Part shown: in pieces, positions 7,447-15,031 of the stretch
Layout of the letters: every line of letters begins with the position of its first letter
Numbering within the stretch: position 1 is the stretch's first letter
Source of the DNA: CAZCAQ01 sp964563965
Lineage (GTDB): Bacteria > Patescibacteriota > WWE3 > UBA101185 > UBA10185
Reading direction: 5' to 3'
NCBI GenBank assembly: GCA_964563965.1
Contig: CAZLZI010000019.1
Span: 1-15,742 of the forward strand
DNA: 15,742 nucleotides
The notes under the pieces: model-generated
The model's input: only the letters and a program-made list of their open reading frames with translations
Database searches by the model: none
Told to the model about the DNA's origin: nothing
Position numbers and translations under genes: made by a program

Positions 7447-8091
7447 TTAGGCGGACATGCCCTTAAGTAATGCTTTTGCAGCATCTTTATTTGGATGTAG
7501 TCTCCAATCAACTGCTTTCTGAAAAATTAATAAACTAATGGTATCGATTTCTAGATCTATTATGTTAATAATCCCAAAGCGGGTGTTTCTCTTAGAATTG
7601 TCTATATTAACAATCTTAGAGGCATGTAATTCATCTGCAATAGAGGTATATGTTTCGCCCAAGTCCTCAAGAGTCGCAGCACCAATTACAAAGGTTAGAT
7701 CGAAGTCAAAAGATGCAACCTTAGCTGTAACTCGTGAAACCGCATCAAAATCACTGGCAACAGGCCCTAACCGAAAAGTCAGAATACTATTTTCAGTATT
7801 ATATTTAACCTTATCTGCTTTTGTTCCAGAGTAATCTACAGAAACGATCAAGTTTCTAGATTTTAAGTCGGCTATAACGTTATCAGGGGTGATTAATTCT
7901 TTAACACTATCAGGTAATTCTCCAGGGAAGACAAATGAAACTGTCTTGCCTTTAGTTTTCAGCATGTAATACAGAGCAGCGGCAGCACAGAAAGGATCCA
8001 AACCTGCTTCTCTGCATGCAATAATACCAATGTTCTTGGCATCATCAATCAAATGCGAAACGTCTTCGCTTCTAGTTATATCTATTTGCAT
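7447..8091 (-). CDS. DHH-family phosphoesterase-like protein with degenerate active site
   Basis: The position between infB and rpsO is that of nrnA/DHH genes, whose products degrade nanoRNA or cyclic dinucleotides. The 214-aa protein keeps the outline: an N-terminal strand and helix (NIGIIACREAGLDPFCAAAALYYMLKTKGK) where family members have HxNPDxDxxGSxLAL, a VSVDYSG strand where VDxxD is expected, and IVNIDNSKRNTRFGIINIID where NIDHHxxN is expected. The catalytic His-Asp pairs are mostly replaced: HENPDGD is REAGLDP and DHH is DNS. It is about 100 residues shorter than NrnA, so the DHHA1 domain is missing or reduced. It is probably a non-catalytic relative (inference). ATG at 8091 is preferred over an in-frame TTG at 8115, which would add eight Pro/Gln-rich residues. 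A strong promoter lies just upstream. Confidence 0.7.
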   Translation of the reverse strand: MQIDITRSEDVSHLIDDAKNIGIIACREAGLDPFCAAAALYYMLKTKGKTVSFVFPGELPDSVKELITPDNVIADLKSRNLIVSVDYSGTKADKVKYNTENSILTFRLGPVASDFDAVSRVTAKVASFDFDLTFVIGAATLEDLGETYTSIADELHASKIVNIDNSKRNTRFGIINIIDLEIDTISLLIFQKAVDWRLHPNKDAAKALLKGMSA

Positions 8092-8138
8092 AGGTTTTGG
8101 TTGGCAGGGGAACAATCTAAAGGATTATTACAACGTGG

Positions 8139-8167
8139 ATTATAGCAAAGTAAGGGTTTTTGAGCAA
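8139..8167 (-). promoter_or_regulatory. Strong sigma-70-type promoter for the DHH-family gene
   Basis: On the minus strand TTGCTC (8167-8162), a 17-base spacer and a perfect TATAAT (8144-8139) form a strong promoter match right at the edge of the assembly gap. Transcription would start near 8132, giving a 41-base leader to the ATG at 8091. It implies that the DHH gene starts a transcript of its own, rather than relying only on read-through from infB. Confidence 0.65.
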
Positions 8168-8169
8168 CC

Positions 8170-8269
8170 NNNNNNNNNNNNNNNNNNNNNNNNNNNNNNN
8201 NNNNNNNNNNNNNNNNNNNNNNNNNNNNNNNNNNNNNNNNNNNNNNNNNNNNNNNNNNNNNNNNNNNNN
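8170..8269. other. Assembly gap of exactly 100 N
   Basis: This is a run of 100 unknown bases, probably a scaffold join of unknown true size. It cuts infB a few codons before its expected stop and ends 2 bases before the -35 box of the next promoter. In many bacteria rbfA lies here between infB and the DHH gene; if the real gap is a few hundred bases, it could be hidden in it. Confidence 0.97.
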
Positions 8270-9762
8270 TTTATAACTTCAATAAAGTAGCCAGACTCCG
8301 CATTTTCAAATTGAGGTTTTAGGAATACACCACACTCATTATCTTTACCAACGATGGAGACATCATCATGTTTAATCTTTAATCTCTTTATATTGCCTGT
8401 ATAAACAGGAATATCTTCTTTTAATAAATCTGCGGGGTTTTTGGTATAAATGCTTATGCGTTTATTCACTTTTAAAGCACCAGCCAAGACTTTACACCCT
8501 ATTACTAAATCTCCAGAAGGTAGCTTAAACATCTTAAGTATTTGAGCTCTACCTTTAACTTTTGCCTCATCACTAAATGCGGCATCTTGAAGCATATCGG
8601 TTACCTCATCCAGTAGGGCATAAATGGTATGATAGATTTTAACTGGAATCTTTTTCTCCTCCGCTAGTTCTAGCGCAGAAGTACCTGCTTTAACATTAAA
8701 GCCTATAATGACGCTTTTTGTTCCTGTAGCAAGAGAAACATCAGAGTCTGAAATATCTCCCGAGCCTGTATAAATGAATTTTATTGAAAAATCTGCTGTA
8801 GCCGCGGCTGTAACTATATCTGAAAGACTTGCTTTGATAGCCTCCAGCGTACCTTGTGTGTCAGCTTTTAAAATCACACCAATAACTTTTTTGGTATCTT
8901 TACCAATTACTTCGGTTCTGGAATCATCTATGGCAAGTTCCTCAAGATCACTCCCTTTACGAACTATTAAATCCCCCGCATTCAACACTTTCTTAAAACC
9001 AGAAATCTCTACTGGATCTGAAGGATATGCGCTTTTAACAGATTTACCGTTTGTGTCTGTTATAGACCTTATTCTAGAAACCTGTCCGCCAGCCCAAACA
9101 TCATCACCAACATGGAGTGTGCCGTTTTTTACTATCGCATAAACCAATGTGCCTTTTTTTCTGTCCATTTTCGATTCAAGGATAAATGCTTCAAGTTCCC
9201 CATCAGGATCTGCCTTAAGATCAGCAAAATCTGCAGTTAGTAAAATAGCATCCAGAAGTTTATCAAGATTGAGTTTCTTTGTTGCTGAAACCTCCACACA
9301 AACTATATCGCCACCCCAATCCTCAACCATGACACTTTCTTGAGCTAGCGTTTGTTTTGTTTTCTGAATATCCGCCTGAGGTAGATCAATTTTATTTATT
9401 GCAACAATCATAGGAACGCCAGCATTTTTAACATGAGAGATTACTTCTTTAGTTTGTGGCATTACACCATCGTCAGCAGAAACTACCAAAACAACTATGT
9501 CTGCAACTTTACCACCCCTCGAGCGCATGCTTGAGAAAGCAGCATGACCAGGTGTATCAATGAAAGTTACTTTTCGACCATTGTGTTCTATTTGATAAGA
9601 AGAAGTGTGTTGAGTTATACCGCCAAATTCTTTTGCTGCAACATTAGCATGTCTAATTGCATCCAGAAGTGATGTTTTTCCATGATCAACATGTCCCATA
9701 ATTGTAACAACAGGGGGACGTAGAATCTCTTGTGTTTTATTTGCCGCATTAGTTTTTTGCAT
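8270..9762 (-). CDS. infB: Translation initiation factor IF-2, short form, last codons lost in gap
   Basis: IF-2 is the GTPase that brings initiator fMet-tRNA to the 30S subunit and promotes subunit joining. The 497 visible residues start almost directly at the G domain: G1 GHVDHGKT at 23-30, G2 GGIT at 47-50, G3 DTPGH at 69-73, G4 NKID at 123-126, G5 SAT at 159-161. Domain II, domain III (VIGVILKADTQGTLEAI) and the C-terminal fMet-tRNA-binding domain (DNECGVFLKPQF...YFIEVI) follow. The long N-terminal region of E. coli IF-2 is absent, as in short forms from reduced genomes. Family members end within a few residues of a GDxIE motif, so very little is missing. The start is ATG at 9762, with GGAAG 3 bases upstream as a weak ribosome site, and 33 bases after the nusA stop. 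No ylxR lies between nusA and infB. Confidence 0.97.
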
Positions 9763-9795
9763 GTGCTTCCAAAATATTCAGCTAAAAGATGTATA

Positions 9796-10956
9796 TTACT
9801 CCTGCTGTCCATTAGATTGATCTAAATTTTGATCTTCAACTTCAGTTTGTGTTTCATCTTGTGGAGTTTCCTCAACCACAACATCCTCAGCTTTAGCCTC
9901 TTCAGCTAGTTCTTTCTCATCAGCAGTCTTTTTGATTTCAGCATCCCACACACCAACAACTGTCTTTTTAGAGGACGCTTCGTCACCATCTTTAGTGTGT
10001 CCGCTCTCTGCGGAATACATACCTGCAACACTCTTTATATCTATTTTCCATTTTGTAAGTTTATTAGCAAGTCTTGCATTCTGACCTTCTCTTCCAATAG
10101 CTAGACTTTGCTGATCTTCAGGGACTGTAACAACAGCTCTTTTTTCATCAGGAAAAAGTTCTACATCAATAACTTTAGCGGGAGATAGACTGGATGCGAT
10201 AAATTTCTCGGTGCTATGTGCAAATGGGATTATATCTATTTTTTCGCCAAATAACTCACTAATAATAGATTGAACTCTGACACCTTTTTGGCCTACACAA
10301 CTTCCTACCGGATCAATTTTCTCATCATTTGAAGAAACTGCCATCTTGGTTCTTGAACCTGCTTCTCTGGCAATTGCCTCAATTTTAACCACGCCTGAAG
10401 GCATTTCAGGAACTTCTGTTTCAAATAACTTTTTGACAAAGTCACTATCAGCTCTTGTTACAATAATTTCAGTACCACGTTGTGTTTGTCTTACATCTTT
10501 TATAAGAACTTTAAGTCGTTGATTAGGACGATATACTTCGCTTTCTACCTGTTCGGAGATTGGAAGAACGGCTTGTGCCTTGCCGAGATCCAATATTACA
10601 GCATTACCTTCAAGTCTAAAGATATGTCCGACAACAAGTGTTCCGATTTTTTCCTTATATTCGTCTAACACCACTTCTTTTTCAGTTTCACGGATTTTTT
10701 GAAGTATGACTTGTTTAGCTGTTTGCGCTGCGATTCTACCAAAACCAGATGGGGTTACATCCTCCCCATTGCGAAGTATACGTGCTTCGCCTGTATCTGC
10801 ATCAAGTTCTGCTTCTATTTGAGTTACATCTCCACCAAAGTCTTTTCTATAAGCTGTTGCAAGAGCAGTTTTTATGCTTTCTATAACACTTTCAATTGGT
10901 ATACCACGTTCAGCAGCTACTTGTTTTATTGCTGCATTAAATTCTGTTACTGCCAT
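9796..10956 (-). CDS. nusA: Transcription termination/antitermination factor NusA
   Basis: NusA binds RNA polymerase and modulates pausing, termination and antitermination. The 386-aa protein has the NusA N-terminal polymerase-binding domain (about 1-100, with the ALATAYRKDFGGD segment), an S1 domain (about 103-170), and two KH domains with GQKG at 222-225 and GREG at 288-291; DPVGSCVGQKGVRVQ and LAIGREGQNARLA are the hallmark stretches. After about 315 comes a low-complexity, acidic Glu/Asp/Gln-rich tail in place of the E. coli acidic repeats. The start is ATG at 10956, with only an A-rich AAAGAAAA upstream. It begins a transcription unit after a terminator, and its leader has a pseudoknot-capable structure. 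rimP, often just upstream, is not there. Confidence 0.97.
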   Translation of the reverse strand: MAVTEFNAAIKQVAAERGIPIESVIESIKTALATAYRKDFGGDVTQIEAELDADTGEARILRNGEDVTPSGFGRIAAQTAKQVILQKIRETEKEVVLDEYKEKIGTLVVGHIFRLEGNAVILDLGKAQAVLPISEQVESEVYRPNQRLKVLIKDVRQTQRGTEIIVTRADSDFVKKLFETEVPEMPSGVVKIEAIAREAGSRTKMAVSSNDEKIDPVGSCVGQKGVRVQSIISELFGEKIDIIPFAHSTEKFIASSLSPAKVIDVELFPDEKRAVVTVPEDQQSLAIGREGQNARLANKLTKWKIDIKSVAGMYSAESGHTKDGDEASSKKTVVGVWDAEIKKTADEKELAEEAKAEDVVVEETPQDETQTEVEDQNLDQSNGQQE

Positions 10957-10968
10957 ATTATTTTTCTT

Positions 10969-11010
10969 TACAGGCTAATTAAACCTACACAAACGCCTGT
11001 AGTCTGTGTA
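10969..11010 (-). promoter_or_regulatory. nusA leader: 9-bp hairpin whose loop can pair downstream (H-type pseudoknot)
   Basis: On the minus strand TACACAGAC (11010-11002) pairs with GTTTGTGTA (10994-10986): 9 pairs with one G-U. The whole 7-base loop TACAGGC (11001-10995) is a perfect complement of GCCTGTA (10975-10969), which lies 10 bases after the stem and ends 12 bases before the nusA ATG. Loop-to-downstream pairing is the layout of an H-type pseudoknot. With no bases between the two stems one or two pairs would have to open, or the two pairings exclude each other as a switch. The G-U would be an A-C mismatch on the other strand, so the minus-strand RNA is favoured. I do not recognise a known riboswitch class. 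Confidence 0.5.
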
Positions 11011-11017
11011 TTTTATC

Positions 11018-11044
11018 AAAAAAGGCGGGATTTGACCCACCTCC
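11018..11044 (-). terminator. Rho-independent terminator between the dnaK operon and nusA
   Basis: On the minus strand GGTGGG (11041-11036), loop TCAAAT, CCCGCC (11029-11024) form a G/C-rich 6-bp stem with one G-U, extendable by A-U and G-U pairs, followed at once by six T (11023-11018). It lies about 70 bases after the stop of the 198-aa gene and so closes the hrcA-grpE-dnaK-dnaJ transcript. On the plus strand no T-run follows, so it acts in one direction only. Confidence 0.7.
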
Positions 11045-11054
11045 ATAACAAACA

Positions 11055-11060
11055 ATTATA
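11055..11060 (-). promoter_or_regulatory. Possible -10 box upstream of nusA
   Basis: A perfect TATAAT is present on the minus strand, but nothing close to TTGACA lies 16-18 bases upstream (GCTAAA or TGCTAA) and no extended -10 TG is present. A transcript from here would begin just before the terminator hairpin, which would then act as an attenuator of nusA. In this AT-rich spacer it may be chance. Confidence 0.3.
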
Positions 11061-11113
11061 TAACTACAACTTAAGACTTTAGCATAAAACATGATTAGTT
11101 TCAATAAACACTG

Positions 11114-11710
11114 TTACGGTGTAAAAGTGGGAAGACGAGCAAGATATGCTCCAAGACCAACTATCTGATCTACTTTAACTATACCCAGTACACGGCCAGT
11201 ATCGGTTAAACCAAAAGCTGCATTCGCAGGACCTGCATAGACGGACATTACCTCTTCTGCAGGAGCAAACGGCGCAAAATCAATAGAGGTCGGATCATTA
11301 GTAGCTTCCTGACAAGCAACTACTAGATTCACCATCTCTTGGGGATGAGCTTGATTCCATGTACGAACTCCTTCAACAACAGGTATACCATCTGCAAAAA
11401 TCCATAATCCATTGGCGAGTTTACTTGCATGTGCACCCATTACAATTAAATCTGGTGTTGGGGTAGTTTGAAAAATACCTTCAGCGGTTAGGTTTGCTAT
11501 TTCATCCACTCTAAATATATAGGGTCTACTTGGGACTTCAAAAAGACGTACTCTCTGGTCACGTAAATATGACAGAGCAGGATTAAGTATTCGTCTAGAG
11601 CCCTTTTCAAAAGGAGGGTGCCCTTTCATATAGGAGTATGATCCAACTAGAACTTCCTGCGGTTCTATTCTGAAATCTTCTGCTCTGAGTGTGAGAAGTT
11701 TATCTGACAT
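11114..11710 (-). CDS. Unrecognised 198-aa protein, last gene of the dnaK operon
   Basis: I do not recognise this protein. It has no transmembrane segment or signal peptide and a single cysteine. The middle has a strand-like DLIVMGAHAS with H94, then GLWIFADG, then a strand-like VNLVVACQEA with C133. That His/Cys spacing and the hydrophobic strands before each resemble the catalytic dyad region of caspase/CHAT-type clan CD peptidases, but the rest does not obviously fit, so this is a weak hint. The start is ATG at 11710, 4 bases after the dnaJ stop, so it is co-transcribed with the chaperone genes, and a terminator follows. A role linked to protein quality control is inferred from position only. 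Confidence 0.8.
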   Translation of the reverse strand: MSDKLLTLRAEDFRIEPQEVLVGSYSYMKGHPPFEKGSRRILNPALSYLRDQRVRLFEVPSRPYIFRVDEIANLTAEGIFQTTPTPDLIVMGAHASKLANGLWIFADGIPVVEGVRTWNQAHPQEMVNLVVACQEATNDPTSIDFAPFAPAEEVMSVYAGPANAAFGLTDTGRVLGIVKVDQIVGLGAYLARLPTFTP

Positions 11711-11714
11711 TCCT

Positions 11715-12632
11715 CTATATCTTACGATACTCTTCTAAGAGTTGCTTCTGTTTCTTGTTCAATTTCTTAGGGAATTTTACAAAGACCTGCACATAAATAT
11801 CCCCATTCCCACTACTACCTAGACGAGGAAAGCCTTTACCAGAAAGTTTGAACTTAGCACCATATTGAGTGCCCTCGGGTATTTTTAACTTCTCTTTATT
11901 CAGACCAGTTGATGAGTTTATATCTACCACTGGGATCTCAACGACATCCCCAAGTATAGCTTGTACAAAGTCAATTTCTAACGCTATACCGATGTCACTT
12001 CCTGCAACTTGAAACTCCGTTGGTGTCTTTACTCTAAAGGTAATAAATAAATCTCCAGAAGGAGCATTATTAGGCCCCGGCATTCCCTTACCGGTATATT
12101 TTATCTCTATGCCATCATGCACACCTGCAGGAATCCTTATAGTAAATTTACCACTTTCAACTTTGACTTCTTTTTCCAACCCTTTAACAGCATCTGCAAA
12201 AGAAAGTTGCATTTCATAAAAGAGGTTTTTACCACGAGCCTGTCTTTGCGAACGACCTCCAAAGCCTCTAAATCCGAAAACTTCTTCAAATATATCCATG
12301 GGGTCAAAATCCCCAAAATCTTGGGCATTAGACGTGGAATAGCTATAAGAGAATGGTCCCCATCCACCACCAGCGCGTTGGCCACCACCTGTACCAGGAT
12401 TGCCACCTAACCCCGCATGCCCAAATTGATCATATGTTTGCTTCTTTTGCGGATCACTTAGTACTTGATACGCTTCGTTTATTTCTTTAAAGCGTTTTTC
12501 AGCATTAGCTTTGTCCGCATCTGCGACCATATCAGGATGATGCTCTCTAGCAAGTTTCCGATATGCATTTTTCACTTCTTCTGCAGAGGCACTTTTTGCA
12601 AGCCCTAAGATATCGTAATAATCTCTGGCCAT
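11715..12632 (-). CDS. dnaJ: DnaJ/CbpA-type co-chaperone (type II J-protein, no zinc fingers)
   Basis: J-proteins deliver substrates to DnaK and stimulate its ATPase. The 305-aa protein has a J domain at 1-70 with HPD at 32-34, a Gly-rich linker at about 71-130 (GLGGNPGTGGGQRAGGGWG), and two C-terminal substrate-binding beta domains ending in a KKLNKKQKQLLEEY helix. There is no cysteine anywhere, so the four CxxCxGxG zinc repeats of canonical DnaJ are absent, as in CbpA. It nonetheless occupies the canonical dnaJ slot, 3 bases after the dnaK stop. The start is ATG at 12632, which gives the family-typical MARDYYDILG. The symbol follows gene position; cbpA would describe the domain type. Confidence 0.93.
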   Translation of the reverse strand: MARDYYDILGLAKSASAEEVKNAYRKLAREHHPDMVADADKANAEKRFKEINEAYQVLSDPQKKQTYDQFGHAGLGGNPGTGGGQRAGGGWGPFSYSYSTSNAQDFGDFDPMDIFEEVFGFRGFGGRSQRQARGKNLFYEMQLSFADAVKGLEKEVKVESGKFTIRIPAGVHDGIEIKYTGKGMPGPNNAPSGDLFITFRVKTPTEFQVAGSDIGIALEIDFVQAILGDVVEIPVVDINSSTGLNKEKLKIPEGTQYGAKFKLSGKGFPRLGSSGNGDIYVQVFVKFPKKLNKKQKQLLEEYRKI

Positions 12633-12635
12633 ACT

Positions 12636-14510
12636 CTAGGACACTATTTCACCTTCTACAGGATTAGAATTATCATCACTGGGTGGTGTCTCTTTTGGAG
12701 TCTCTGGGCTGTTTTCTTTGGCATACATATGTTCACCTATTTTTAACATTGCATCAGATAAAGTTTTTGTTTTTTCTTTTAGTTCTTCGATTGATGCAGT
12801 AGGTAAAGACTCTCGTAAGGCTTTAACTTTAGATTCAACATCAGTTTTGACATCTGCTGGTACTTTATCGCCAGCATCTCTTAATGCTTTTTCAGCTGTG
12901 TAGCACAAGGTGTCAGCCGTATTACGTACTTCAACTTCTTCTTTCTTTCGCTTGTCTTCTTGAGAATGCAGCTCGGCATCTTTGACAAGTTTTTCAACTT
13001 CAGTCTTATCAAGGCCAGTGCCCCCTTGGATTGTTATCTTTTGTTCTCTACCACTTGCTTTATCTTTTGCAGTTACATGCAAGATACCATTGGCATCAAT
13101 ATCAAAATTAACTTCGACTTGAGGCACACCACGGGGAGCTGGGGGAATACCATCCAAAATAAACCTACCAAGGGATTTATTATCAGCAGCCATTTCTCTT
13201 TCACCTTGCAAGACATTGATCTCAACACTTGTTTGACTATCTGCTGCCGTACTGAATACTTGTGATGCATTAGTTGGAATAGTGGTATTTCTCTTTATGA
13301 GAGGCGTACTTACCCCACCCAAAGTTTCTATACCAAGAGTTAGTGGTGTTACATCTAGTAAGAGTACGTCTTTAACATCTCCTCCTAAAACACCGCCTTG
13401 AATAGCAGCTCCAAGAGCAACAACTTCATCAGGATTGACACCTTGATGTGGGTCTTTACCAAAGTAGTTTTTGACTACTTCAACAACTTTAGGCATTCTT
13501 GTCATACCACCAACTAAAACCACTTCAGATATATTTGTCTTGGCTAACCCAGAGTCTTTTAATGCTTGTTCAATTGGCTTGAGTGTTTTCTGGATCAATT
13601 CATCCACCAACTGTTCGAGCTTGGCTCTACTTAGTTTAATGTTTAAGTGTTTTGGTCCTGTTGCGTCTGCGGTAATAAATGGAATATTAATCTCAGTTTC
13701 TTGAGCAGAAGATAGTTCAATCTTTGCTCTTTCAGCTGAATCTTTAAGTCTTTGTAGGGCTTGTTTATCCCCTGACAAATCAACCCCCTCTGTTTTCTTG
13801 AATTCATCAATTAGCCAATCAATTATTTTCTGATCAAAGTCGTCTCCCCCTAGATGGGTGTCTCCACTTGTAGACTTGACCTCAAAAACACCGTCACCAA
13901 TTTCAAGAACAGAAACATCAAAAGTCCCACCACCCAAATCGTAAACAATTATTTTTTCTTGACTTTTTTTATCAAGACCATAAGCCAGAGCAGCTGCGGT
14001 TGGTTCATTAATTATTCTTTTTACATCCAACCCTGCAATTTGCCCAGCTTCTTTAGTTGCAGTTCGTTGCGCATCGTTAAAATAGGCAGGAACTGTGATA
14101 ACCGCCTCCGTTACAGGAGAGCCAAGATATTTCTCAGCATCTGTCTTCATCTTAAGCAATATTTTGGCGGATATTTCTTGAGGGGTATAAATAGTCCCAT
14201 CAATTTCTACACAGGCCATATCGTTTTTGCCTTTTACTACTTTGTAAGGCATGTCTTTTACATGCTTTTGGATTTCTGGGTCATCAAACCTTCTCCCCAT
14301 AAGTCTTTTAATACTAAAAACTGTATTCTTTGGGTTTACTACTTGTTGCCTTTTAGCAGGTACACCAACTAGCATATTGCTACCTAGAGCAACAACTGAA
14401 GGAGTAGTATTATTTCCCTCATGATTGGGGATAACTTTTGATTGTCCCCCCTCCATTACAGCCATTACGCTGTTAGTGGTTCCTAAGTCAATACCAATAA
14501 TTTTTGCCAT
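12636..14510 (-). CDS. dnaK: Molecular chaperone DnaK (Hsp70)
   Basis: DnaK is the ATP-driven chaperone that binds exposed hydrophobic segments of client proteins, working with DnaJ and GrpE. The 624-aa protein has the ATPase domain with IGIDLGTTNS at 5-14, the INEPTAAALAYGLD segment at 167-180, DLGGGTFDVS at 191-200 and VLVGGMTRMP at 331-340, the interdomain linker DVLLLDVTPL at 381-390, then the substrate-binding domain and helical lid, ending in an acidic EGEIVS tail. Length and motifs are normal. The start is ATG at 14510 with a strong AGAGGAGG Shine-Dalgarno 9 bases upstream. It lies 34 bases after grpE and 3 before dnaJ. Confidence 0.99.
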   Translation of the reverse strand: MAKIIGIDLGTTNSVMAVMEGGQSKVIPNHEGNNTTPSVVALGSNMLVGVPAKRQQVVNPKNTVFSIKRLMGRRFDDPEIQKHVKDMPYKVVKGKNDMACVEIDGTIYTPQEISAKILLKMKTDAEKYLGSPVTEAVITVPAYFNDAQRTATKEAGQIAGLDVKRIINEPTAAALAYGLDKKSQEKIIVYDLGGGTFDVSVLEIGDGVFEVKSTSGDTHLGGDDFDQKIIDWLIDEFKKTEGVDLSGDKQALQRLKDSAERAKIELSSAQETEINIPFITADATGPKHLNIKLSRAKLEQLVDELIQKTLKPIEQALKDSGLAKTNISEVVLVGGMTRMPKVVEVVKNYFGKDPHQGVNPDEVVALGAAIQGGVLGGDVKDVLLLDVTPLTLGIETLGGVSTPLIKRNTTIPTNASQVFSTAADSQTSVEINVLQGEREMAADNKSLGRFILDGIPPAPRGVPQVEVNFDIDANGILHVTAKDKASGREQKITIQGGTGLDKTEVEKLVKDAELHSQEDKRKKEEVEVRNTADTLCYTAEKALRDAGDKVPADVKTDVESKVKALRESLPTASIEELKEKTKTLSDAMLKIGEHMYAKENSPETPKETPPSDDNSNPVEGEIVS

Positions 14511-14519
14511 GTTAACTAA

Positions 14520-14539
14520 CCTCCTCTACCCTTTCGGGT
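14520..14539 (-). promoter_or_regulatory. dnaK ribosome-binding site with small hairpin before it
   Basis: On the minus strand AGGAGG (14525-14520, extended as AGAGGAGG) is a near-perfect Shine-Dalgarno 9 bases before the dnaK ATG, the strongest in the window. Just upstream ACCC-GAAA-GGGT (14539-14528) is a 4-bp hairpin with a GNRA-type tetraloop. The strong site contrasts with rpsO and the zinc-ribbon gene, which have none, and suggests that dnaK is translated at a higher rate than its operon neighbours. Confidence 0.7.
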
Positions 14540-14544
14540 GAAAA

Positions 14545-15009
14545 TTAAACTTTAAATTTACCTACTTTAACTAATGCTGGACGCAACAATTTGTCTTTAA
14601 ACATGTAGCCCTTGCGAGCTACCTCAAGTACACGAGAATCATCGGCTTGATCCTCAACTTCTAAGGTATCTAGAGCGTCCATTGTAGAGTGATCAAAAAC
14701 CTCACCCACAACACTAAGCTCAGTAACCCCTTCATTTTCTAGAATGGTTCTAAATTCTTTAATAATCATTTCGAGAGCTTTATCACTAGTATGCTTAAAG
14801 AGCATTTCTAGATTATCCAAAATGCCCATTAACCTTCCCACGATGCCAAATGTTGCAAAATCAAGCATACTAGTTCGCTCCTGTTCGTTTCTCTTTTGCA
14901 AATTCTGATAGTCCGCAAGCGCTCTTTTCCAGTTATTTTCAAATACACTCAGTTGTTCTTTAAGCGCAGCTATCTCTTCAGTTGTCTTTTTATTTTTACT
15001 ATCTGTCAT
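14545..15009 (-). CDS. grpE: Nucleotide exchange factor GrpE
   Basis: GrpE releases ADP from DnaK. The 154-aa protein has a charged N-terminal coiled-coil (about 1-50, with NNWKRALADYQNLQKRNEQE, the family's NRxxRxxADxxNxxKR-like stretch), the FGIVGRLMGILDNLEMLF helix that corresponds to LLPVLDNLERAL, and a C-terminal beta domain with GEVFDHSTMDAL (family GxxFDPxxHEAV) and the closing VARKGYMFKDKLLRPALVKVGK (family GYxLxDRVLRPAxVxV). The usual His of DPxxHEA is replaced here by Met (STMDA). It lies 22 bases after hrcA and 34 before dnaK. No clear ribosome-binding site is seen. Confidence 0.95.
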   Translation of the reverse strand: MTDSKNKKTTEEIAALKEQLSVFENNWKRALADYQNLQKRNEQERTSMLDFATFGIVGRLMGILDNLEMLFKHTSDKALEMIIKEFRTILENEGVTELSVVGEVFDHSTMDALDTLEVEDQADDSRVLEVARKGYMFKDKLLRPALVKVGKFKV

Positions 15010-15031
15010 GTTTAGTTAATGGAGCAGGTAC

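Noticed and set aside
8092..8115. TTG start for the DHH gene at 8115
   Set aside because: It would add eight Pro/Gln-rich residues unlike a family N-terminus, with no ribosome site; ATG at 8091 is preferred, though not proven.
11027..11040. GGGTCAAATCCC on the minus strand looks like a tRNA T-arm
   Set aside because: No anticodon arm, D-arm or acceptor stem lies upstream, and the element is followed directly by six T; it fits a terminator hairpin.
10699..11082. Plus-strand reading frames of 60-170 codons throughout the window, such as this one and 13854-14372
   Set aside because: They lie opposite well-conserved genes, are rich in Cys/Phe/Tyr runs typical of antisense frames, and show no recognisable domain or ribosome site.
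14511..14544. CIRCE heat-shock operator upstream of dnaK
   Set aside because: No TTAGCACTC or GAGTGCTAA half-site is in this spacer or elsewhere that I could see; the operator would be upstream of hrcA, outside the window.
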